Shown here piece after piece: positions 56,183 through 64,000 of a stretch of DNA of 64,000 nt. Made by a program: the position numbers and the translations under genes. Under the pieces are notes generated by a model, which saw nothing but the letters and a program-made list of their open reading frames with translations, had not been told where the DNA came from and made no database searches. Source of the stretch: Pleodorina starrii (lineage: Eukaryota; Chlorophyta; Chlorophyceae; Chlamydomonadales; Volvocaceae); NCBI GenBank assembly GCA_030267565.1, contig BRXU01000023.1, positions 744,001-808,000 on the forward strand. The letters run 5' to 3'. The first letter of the stretch is position 1; the number at the start of each line of letters is the position of its first letter.

Positions 56183-59100
56183 TCACGGTGCCGCCGTATT
56201 TGCCATACCCGCCACGTCCGCCGTCGCAGCTGGCTTGCCGTCACCACCGCCGCCGTCACCGCCGCCGTCGCCGCCGCCGTCGCCGCCATAATCCGCAAGC
56301 GCGAACTCGGACGCCGCCTCCGCCGAATCCGCGTCGACGGCGGCTGGGGCCGAGGCGCTTGTCATGTGGGCCTTACGCGCCAGAGCCTCCCGCAGCCAGG
56401 CCGAGATCTGGGGACGAGCGTCGGGGGGCAGAGTACGGCAGCGGAGACTCCTGGCGTCCTGGGGTGGTGTTGGATCTTCGATTCCAGGGATATGCCGTAC
56501 GGCAGCGGAGACCTCTTGCCGGAGACCGCAAAAAAGTACGGTGTACGGCAACGGCAGCGATCTTCCAAAAGGGTTGGTATGGGCGGACGTCATGCTACCG
56601 GCACGGCAATGGCAATAGGAAGAGGACCTGACAGTTGGCGCCGGAGGAAGCAACCAAGGAACCAAGCCAAAGAAGCGAAACACGCGAGGGCCAAACACGC
56701 ACTCACGCAGGGTCACGACACGCGATACCCGCCACCCGCACAAACACGCGACACCATAGGGCCCACCTCGCTCACGAGTCGATCCTGACGCTCCCGGCTC
56801 TCCCTCCGAATCGCCTCCGCCGGGCCCCGGCGCTTCACCAGCGGGCCCAACCTCCCCGCCATCGCCAAGCCCAGGGCCCCGCCGCCGCCGCCGCCATCGC
56901 CGCCACTGCCGCCGGCAGCTAGCCCGTCACTGCCCAAGGCTTGGACTCTGGACCCCCAGAGGTGCACCTGGCTGGGGGCGCTGCCGCGACTGAGATCGGA
57001 TCGAAGCGCCTGGAGTTGGAAATTACAGGCACCGGTGCCGGCGCCCCCGGCGCCAAACGCCCGACCACCCGCTCCCGTCGTGCCGGAAAATACAAAGGGC
57101 GATCTCTCCACATCTACCTGCAACTCAGAGTCCGCCGCAGCCGCAGCCGCCGCGGCATCCCCTCCACACACAGACTGCTGCATCTTCCGCGGCTGGCGGC
57201 GCCGCTGCGCGCCGCTGCGGCCGCTGCCGTCAGCCGTGCCCAGTCGGGCGCGAAAGTGCTCGGCCATGAACGGCAGCGGCGCGGACGCGTCAGCGGCGTC
57301 GTCGGCGGGGGCCGCGGCGGCGCCGTCTCCGCCGCCTGTGACGCGGCGCGGAGGACACGGCGGCGGCGGCGGCGGCGTCAGCAGCGGCGACGGCGGCGGC
57401 GGCTGGTGCCGACCCCGCGCCCAGCGGGCTGCCTCCAGAAGCGCCTCGTTTACGTCGATTGGGCTGTAGCCGCAGCCCTTTCGGATCGGGGCGGGATTTG
57501 GGCTGTAGCGCGGGCTGTAGCTTGCGTGACTGGTGCGAGGCGGTGAGCCGACGATGACGCCGCCGGCGGCACGCAGCCAGGCGGAGTGTTCCAGGTCGGA
57601 GGACTTGGCGCTCCTGGGGGCGCTGCAGCGGCGGTGATAGAGACAGTACCGCAGTGGGGGTGAGGGGTAGGCGGTGAGCGGACGTGATGAAGTGCGGGGT
57701 TAACACTCCCACCCCACGGCGAACTAACGGCGAACACACCCCCAGCCCACAGCCATCCGCAGCCCCAGCCGCCTTCGCCCCCACCGTAGCGGTACCTCTT
57801 TGTGTTCTCAGCATCCACTCCACTGGCCTGGCGCCCCGGCGGCGCCCAAGAGGGCGTGGCGAAGCGGCTCCTGGCCCCCGCCGCCGCCGTGGGCGGCGGC
57901 GGCGGCATTGCCACCACCGCCGCCGCCGCCAGCCGCTGCGGCGGCAGCGGCGGGGACCGCCTGTCCGCCGCCGTCGGCGGCGGCTGTGAGACTGTCATCA
58001 GTGACCGTAACGCCGGCACCACGGGCGCCGCCGGCACCGCCACCGCCGGCGTCACCTCACCGCGAAGGACTCTGATCGGCAGCGATATGGCCGGCGACGG
58101 GGACGGCGACGGCGGCACCTGGATAGGCGGCGGCGGCGACCAGGGCTGGCGGTAGAAGGGCGGCGGCGGGGGCAGCTGGGGGCCCGTCAGAAGGGGCGCC
58201 GGCGGTCTCGCCAGCGTAAAACCGCCGACGCCGCTGCCGCAGCCTGTACTGCCGGCATGCTGGCTGAAGTACAGATCGTGCTCGTCATCATCGCTGCCGT
58301 CGTCGCCGCCGCCGCCGATCGTCGAAGCCGCCGCCGCCGTCGCCGCCGCCGCCGCCACTTCTGGGTAGATGGTTCGCCGCAGCGTGATCATTATGTCTGT
58401 ATCCAGGTAGCTGTCGCAGCCGTCATTGGTCCCGCCGCCACCGCCGCCACCGCCGCCGCCGCCGCCGTCGCCACTGGATGTCGTACCTCCAAGCCGTATT
58501 CCAGTAAGCCGCTGCTCAAGCTCCGGCAGCGACGGCGGCGGCGGCGGCGCCGCCTCTGCCTCCGCCAACAGCCAATCCGCCATGCAGCACGACACGTCGT
58601 CTCTGTCAGGTTCCCCTCCGCCGCCGCCGCCGCCGCCGCCTCCGTCGCCGCTCTCGTCGTCTGAAGCGTAGGTTGCAACGCCCGGGTTCTGGTACCATCG
58701 GGAGCTGTCACAACGGTCCGCGGCTGTGGTTGCGGTCCAGGGAGGGCACGTCGTTCCGCCGGTGGCGGCTGTGACTAAGGCAACCGCCACGCTGATTCGA
58801 GCGTCCAACAGTTCAGCAGCCCCCAGCGGCGGCGCTTGGAAGGGATCGACCGCCGCCGCACAGGCGCCGCTGGCATGCCGTACTCCGCCCTCCGTCAGAC
58901 GCTTGCTGTACGGCACCGCGGCCGCCTCCGCCGCCTCGCCCAGCAGCCCCCCGAGGGGGCTAGTGCCCCGACCGCTGCTGGTGACCCTGCCGCCGGCGGC
59001 CCTGCCGCCGCCGCTGTCGCTGCCGCCGCGAAGACTGACGAGGTTGGTCACGTGGGCCAGAGAGATGCGGCGGCGGTGCATGGAAGTACGGCCGACGGTG

Positions 59101-62100
59101 GCGGCGGCGCTGCGCGCGCCGCCGCCGCCGCCGCCGCCGCTGCTGCCACCTCCATCCCTGGATTCCACCCTTGTCATGGTCGCTGCCCTGGCTTGCCACA
59201 TCTTGATCATCGCCGCAGGCGGTCTGCTGCTGCCGACGCTGCCGGCATCGGCGGCGTCGGCGGCGGTGGCGGCGCCGCCGCCGCCGCCGCTGCCTCTATG
59301 GGCAGCGCCGTTACTCGACCAGCGCGATGTCCATCGAGACCGGAATGCCGGCGCCGCCGCTGGCGACGCTGTACCGTCGTCGCCACTAGACGTCCAGTTG
59401 CCGCTTCCGCCGCCGCCGCTGCCGTCGCCGCCGCCGCTGCCGCCGGTGCCTGCATAATCCGACCATCCCACCTTGGACCGTAGGCCCAGCAGCGCCTTAG
59501 CCAGGCCGGTGCTGCTCCGGTGGTACGGTATGGGGTTTGACGGGCCGGATGTCGTACCTTGGAGTACGGATGAGGTCACGGCGGCTGCCTCGGCGACGGC
59601 GGCGGCGGCAGCGGCGGCGCCGCCGCCTCCACCAAAGGCGCCACCACTGTACCGCGTGCTGTCTTTGGAGACACGCGGCTTGAACCTGAAAAGCTCGGTC
59701 GAGCGTCGGGAACGGCCTGCGGCGGCGGCGGCGGCGGCGGTTGCTGGCGCGGCCGTCCCGCCTCCGCCACTGCCGTTATCACCGCTACTGCTGCAGCTGC
59801 CGCTGCCGTTGCCGCCAATGGTGAACAACAGCGGAGCGGAGCTCCGTTGCGCAATTCGCTGCTGCTGCGGTCGTGGAGAGGAGTGGAGTGGAGTGGAGTG
59901 AAGTGGCATGACCGCTTCTGCAGCGGATGTTCGCGCCTCGCCGGCGTCGAGTGGCAGTCCCCTGTCGAGTGGCACGTGCCCTACCACCGCTGCTGCCGCC
60001 TCGCCTGTGCAGGCGGCGGCGCTCATAGCCCGATCTGCGCCGGCGCCGGCGCCGCCGGCGCCGATTAGGAGCGCCAGCTCCGCAGCGGGACCGAGGCATG
60101 GGGCCGGACCGGCTGTCCCTAGCTGAGGTGGGGAGGTTTTGGAGAGCGTCTCATAAGGCCCCAGGCGTGATGACGACGCCAGCAGCAGCCGTGCCGGCAC
60201 GGGGTCGACGGTGACGTCATGTAGGGGCTTGGCGGCCGCCGCCGCCGCCGCCGCCGCCACCGCCGGCGCTGTGGTGATGGTGGCGGTGGCGGTGGCGATG
60301 GTTATCGAGGGGCCCGCCACCTCACCACCACCGCCGTGGCTCAGGCCGCGGCTGCGCGGTCGCCGCCACAGCTTGCCGATGACGCCGGCGCTGCCACCAC
60401 CACCACACACGGCAGCCGCCGCGGCGCGCCGGTTGACCCCAACGGCGTCGATGCCCCCGGACACGGGCGGGCTCGGCAGCTGCGCGTGGGTTTGCGGGGA
60501 GGGCTCAGTGGCCGCATCACGAAGGTGCGTTTGCGGCGCCGCCGGCGGCAGCGTCGCTAGCGAGTAGGCAGCGTCCGGCGCGGCGACGGCGGCGGCGGCG
60601 TCGCCGCCGCCAAGGAAGCCGATCAGTCGGGATGTGGGCGCTGCCGCCGTGGTGGGGTAGCTGTAGGTTGGTTGCAGCGGCAACGGCAGCTCCTCCTCCT
60701 CGGCGGCAATAGGCAATGGCGCAGGCTGCGACGGCGCCGGCCGCAATGGTCGCAGCGGCGGTGGCGGTGGCGGCAGCGGTGGCGGCGGCGGAGCCCGCCG
60801 TGGGCGCAGCAGCGGCTCCGGGGTCGTGCAAGACTGCAGGACGGCCGTCAAGTGGCGGTGCGCCGCCGGCGCCGGCGGCGCTGGCGGCGCCGCCAGCGCA
60901 GTTGCGGCGGCGGCGGCGGTTTCTTCCTTTGTGGACGTGCCCGTATCCCCATGTTCCTGCCCGGCCTGCGACAACGCGGCATCGCAATCGGCCTCATCCA
61001 GGGTCTCACCCTCCAGGAACCCCGGGGCGTTGATGAGCTGGTGCAAGTCCAGGGAGGGCCGCGCCAGGAGCCGGCGCCGCCCGGGCAGCGGCTGGCTGCA
61101 GCTGCCGCCACCGCCGGCGCCGCCACTGGCGCCGTCGACACCACCGCCGCCGCTGCCAGTGGCCGCCTCCGACGGCTGCTGCTTGTGCTGATGGTGCCGC
61201 TGACGCGGCGGCGGGATAACGTACAGTACGGAAGCTCGTATAGCGGCGCCGTCGTCGGCCATGAGGTCGACCAGTGTCGAGAGCTCAACGCCGGTCGACT
61301 GCGATACGCGGCGTAGCTTAGCCGTCAGCTCGTCTTCCCGTGTGTCCCCGGCGGCGGCGACGGCGGCGGCGAGGCCGCTGCAGCGGCTCCCCCGCGATCC
61401 GGTCCCCGTGATACGCCTTCTCAGCCCCGTTGCCTCCGCCTCCGCCAGAGCAGCGGCGGCGGTGTTCTCTGCGGCGGCGGCGGCGGCGGCAGCGCCGCCG
61501 CTGCCGCCGCTGGCGTCGCTGGCTCGGAGAAAGGCAAGGGGCCACTGGCGAGAGCCGAGGGTCAGCACGGGCGCGCTAGCGCGCTGGCGACGGCCGCCTT
61601 CCTCAGCCGCCGGCGTTGCCCCTGTACGACAGTACGACGCCGACATGGCGCGCTCACGGCGGGGGCCGCTGCACCCGACGTCAATGGCGCCATCAGGCGT
61701 GTCCACTGTAGGGCTGTCGACAGATTGTACGGCACGGCGGAGCTTGTCCAGTAGGTACGGCGCAATCGGTGGTGATGGGACAAGCATGGCTACCCGACGG
61801 CCAGCTGCGGCGGCGACGGCGGCACCGCCGCCGCCTGCCCTGCCCGTACTGCCAATGGAAGAAGACGACCCGCGACGGTTAGAAGGACCGTTGGTAGTTG
61901 GACTGCTCCAGGGCACAGCGTGCACCGGTGAGGATGAGCGCTGGTATGGCCGCAGCGACTCGGCGTGACGTGCCGGCAGTGGCGCCGCCGCCGCCGCCGC
62001 CGCTGATGCGGGCGCCGCCACCGCCGCCGCCAACAACTCCGCCGGCGACACCGGCGGGGAGCTGCTTTGGCTAAACCGCCGCAACAGGCGCGTGCTGACG

Positions 62101-63467
62101 CGCGCGAAAAAGCCGCCGCCGCTCAATGACTTGGAAGAGCTCCTGCCGTCGCCGCCGCCGGTATTGTTGTTGTTGCCGCCGCTGCCACGGCCGTCGGCGC
62201 CCTGCGGCTGCTGCGACGACTGCTCGCTAACGGAGGAGTCACGGCGGAAGGCCAAGCCCGAGCCGCGCGCGGCGAGGCGCTGCGACACCCGCGGCGTCGG
62301 CGGCGCCATTGAATGTACGGCAACGGGCTCGTACATTTCCTGTTCCCAGGCGCGGATCGCCGCCGGATTCGCGCTTCGCCCCGAGCATGCGCCTCCCCCT
62401 CCGCCTCCCCCTCCGCCTCCGCCTCCGCCGCCGCCGAAGCAGCCTCCGAAACCGCCTCCGAAACCGCCGCCGCGGTAGCTCTCGACCACGTTTGGTACGA
62501 CGGTCATGTCCCTGCTCGCTAGCAGAGGTCTGGGGGAGGCGTGCCCGGGGCCCGCATCCCATCGTTGCTCCCGAAGCTGCACCAGGCCGTTCAGGTCCGT
62601 CAGCAGCTGTCGTACATAGTGCTCCTCGTGGGTTCGCGCCAACGACCCGCGGGTCGACATGAGCGGGTGGGTCAGTGAGGCCGCCCGCCAGGACCGCTGG
62701 GACGCAATGTCGGCCCGCATGACGGCGGGTGGCGGCGGCTGCAGTCGGGCGGTGAGGAGGGCCACCAGCCACTGGGCCTGGAGCTCGCACACCAACATAC
62801 GGCTGCCGGCGTGGGCCTGAGGGAGGGTGCGGAGTGGGAGGAAGAAGGGCGGAGGCGGGCAAGGAGGAGGAGGAGGCGAGGAGGAGGGAAGGGAGAGGGG
62901 GTCGGGGTAAGGAATAATAGAACGGAGGGGCAAGCTGACGGAGGGGCAGACGCCTCACCCACCCACCTGCCAGCCCACGAACGCCAGCCCCGGCACGTCC
63001 GGATGCACCACTCCGCGATACAGCGCCATAACACCGTCTCCGTCTCCAAGGCAGGATGAGACGGAAGAGGCCGAGGAGGACCGTCCCTGCTGCTGCTGCT
63101 GCTGCTGATCAGCGGGGCGGGGGTCTCTGCCCTGGAGCAGCGCCGCCCTGAGGGCTGGGTCCAGGAAGGGCATGACCCGTGGGTCACGAAAGCTGGGAGC
63201 CCACAGAACCACGTGGCTAGCCCGCTGCCGCTGCTGCTGCGGCTGCTGCTGCTGAGCGACCGCGGTGGCAGCTCGTGCATCCGAACGCCCGGCGGGTCTG
63301 ACAACGGCACCATCCGCGGCGTCGCCGGTTGCGGATGTGGGGCCGGCGACGCCGGGCTTGGCGCCGCCGCCGCCGCCGCCGCCGTTGGCGCTGCCGCGCG
63401 ACACCACCGCCGCCGCGCGCTCCCGGACGTAGGCCCAGAAGCGGCGCTTGGTGGGCGCAATGAGCAT
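56183..63467 (-). CDS. FMO-like paralogue lacking the cofactor-binding half, with a very long tail (copy 2)
   Basis: Four exons join in phase: 63467-62967, 62816-57796, 57622-56767 and 56407-56183 (stop TGA), about 2,200 aa. It opens directly at LIAPTKRRFWAYVRERAAAV, which is internal in copy 1. It keeps SFRDPRVMPFLDPALRAALL, YRGVVHPDVPGLAFVGW, AHAGSRMLVCELQAQWLV and HEEHYVRQLLTDLNGLVQL, but has no FAD or NADP Rossmann motif. The rest is a Gly/Ala/Ser/Pro-rich tail with a His/Gln cluster and a Tyr-rich patch (SYSPRYSPNP). The final exon starts ISAWLREALARKAHM, equivalent to the last exon of copy 1. A stop codon lies in frame a few codons upstream of the ATG, and similarity to copy 1 ends at that ATG. 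The gene is therefore either a truncated duplicate or cut by the element at the right edge. It is probably not an active monooxygenase. Confidence 0.72.
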
Positions 63468-63541
63468 AGCTGCGACGATTGCTTAGGCATTTACGCACCG
63501 CCACCCAGTTTGCGGTGCGAGGTGGCCCTAGCAGGCCATCA

Positions 63542-63608
63542 TGTTGAACTAAGTTGCTTTCAAGAGAGACTTTTTAGTTACGCTTCAATCCATTCCTTCA
63601 GTTCAACA
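63542..63608 (+). repeat. 67-bp segment with 9-bp inverted TG...CA ends
   Basis: TGTTGAACT (63542-63550) and AGTTCAACA (63600-63608) are exact inverted copies bounding 67 bases. TG...CA ends are typical of LTRs, and this piece lies 8 bases before the start of a Gag-like reading frame. It is very short for an LTR, and only one copy is in the window, so a MITE or a chance palindrome cannot be excluded. Confidence 0.35.
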
Positions 63609-63616
63609 TAGTCTTC

Positions 63617-64000
63617 ATGGCAGAACAAAAAATCATAGAGCTGGAGGCAGCTCTGGCCGCCGCACGAGCTGGCCAAACTGCTGCCGAGACCGGCAAGGCC
63701 GCTGCTGAAAACCGTGCAGCGAAGCTTGAGGCAGCAAGCAAGGAGGTGGAGCTCATGATAAATGAAGCAGCCGACAATGCCCGTCAGCGTACCCCGCAGA
63801 TCGCACCAAGTCCAGCCAGCAACGACCAGCAAGCGCAGCAACGCCTGCTGAATCTCGAAATCCAGAATGACGTTGCGAACACCCTACGCAACAACATGCC
63901 GCCACCGACTAACATGCCAACCCAGCTATCTCTGCTCTCGTCATCCTTCACCGCGGCAAGCTATGCGGGGGTCCGCATCGAGAAGGGCATCAGCTACATC
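63617..64000 (+). CDS. partial Gag-like coiled-coil ORF, probable retroelement
   Basis: An open frame of 128 codons starts ATGGCAGAACAAAAAATC and runs off the window without a stop. The first ~55 residues are an Ala/Glu/Lys-rich predicted coiled coil (IIELEAALAAARAGQTAAET). A Gln/Pro-rich linker and a more ordered piece (SLLSSSFTAASYAGVRIEKG) follow. Its base composition is much less GC-rich than the neighbouring FMO-like gene, and no intron is needed. The coiled-coil N-terminus just after an LTR-like segment suggests Gag of an LTR or tyrosine-recombinase retroelement. The protease, RT and integrase that would prove this lie outside the window. A host gene remains possible. Confidence 0.5.
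   Translation, partial: MAEQKIIELEAALAAARAGQTAAETGKAAAENRAAKLEAASKEVELMINEAADNARQRTPQIAPSPASNDQQAQQRLLNLEIQNDVANTLRNNMPPPTNMPTQLSLLSSSFTAASYAGVRIEKGISYI

Noticed and set aside
55916..56788. 290-codon plus-strand frame
   Set aside because: It overlaps the last two exons of the FMO-like copy 2 in antisense and has no domain.

Overview
The window looks like nuclear DNA of a volvocine green alga (a Volvox, Gonium or Chlamydomonas relative). The evidence is high GC, many short GT-AG introns in nearly every gene, TGTAA poly(A) signals, Ala/Gly-rich low-complexity protein regions, and an extracellular-matrix protein with a long Ser-Pro-Pro-Pro-Pro block. There are no operons, bacterial ribosome sites or CRISPR arrays. 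Exon boundaries below were worked out by hand from splice consensus and reading phase.

Left part (1-16,020): a minus-strand gene with the plant/algal A_thal_3526 domain (922-3657) lies divergent to a complete 12-exon CCT6 gene (zeta subunit of the cytosolic chaperonin, 5198-11370). After it come about 3.6 kb of repeat-bearing DNA without a recognisable gene, including a possible small inverted-repeat element (12734-13266) and a Pro/Cys-coding minisatellite.

Middle (16,021-37,653): a 19-exon secreted protein of about 1,983 aa (16021-28698) joins a choice-of-anchor-L-like domain, a Pro-rich hydroxyproline-type shaft and C-terminal modules. It is followed by tRNA-Thr(AGT) on the minus strand, a YjbQ/UPF0047 gene (minus, 31322-33334) and a divergent NudC-type Nudix hydrolase gene (plus, 34105-37653).

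Mobile DNA (about 39,850-43,772): four retroelement pieces stand head to tail, each ending in a (CA)n tract. They are a family-A tail, a LINE 3' fragment with a reverse-transcriptase zinc-knuckle C-terminus, an apparently exact 1,243-bp repeat of it, and a SINE-like copy with a tRNA-like head. Three successive elements begin exactly where the preceding (CA)n ends, which suggests insertion into (CA)n tails.

Right part (46,560-64,000): two tandem minus-strand genes related to flavin-containing monooxygenases (FMO). The first (54038-46560) has both Rossmann motifs, then about 1,300 residues of low-complexity tail, and ends in a short conserved exon. The second (63467-56183) has only the C-terminal FMO part and an even longer tail, and its 5' side stops beside what looks like a retroelement (63542 to the window end). 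The FMO pair and the (CA)n retroelement array are the most unusual parts of the window. I see no wholly new multi-gene system.
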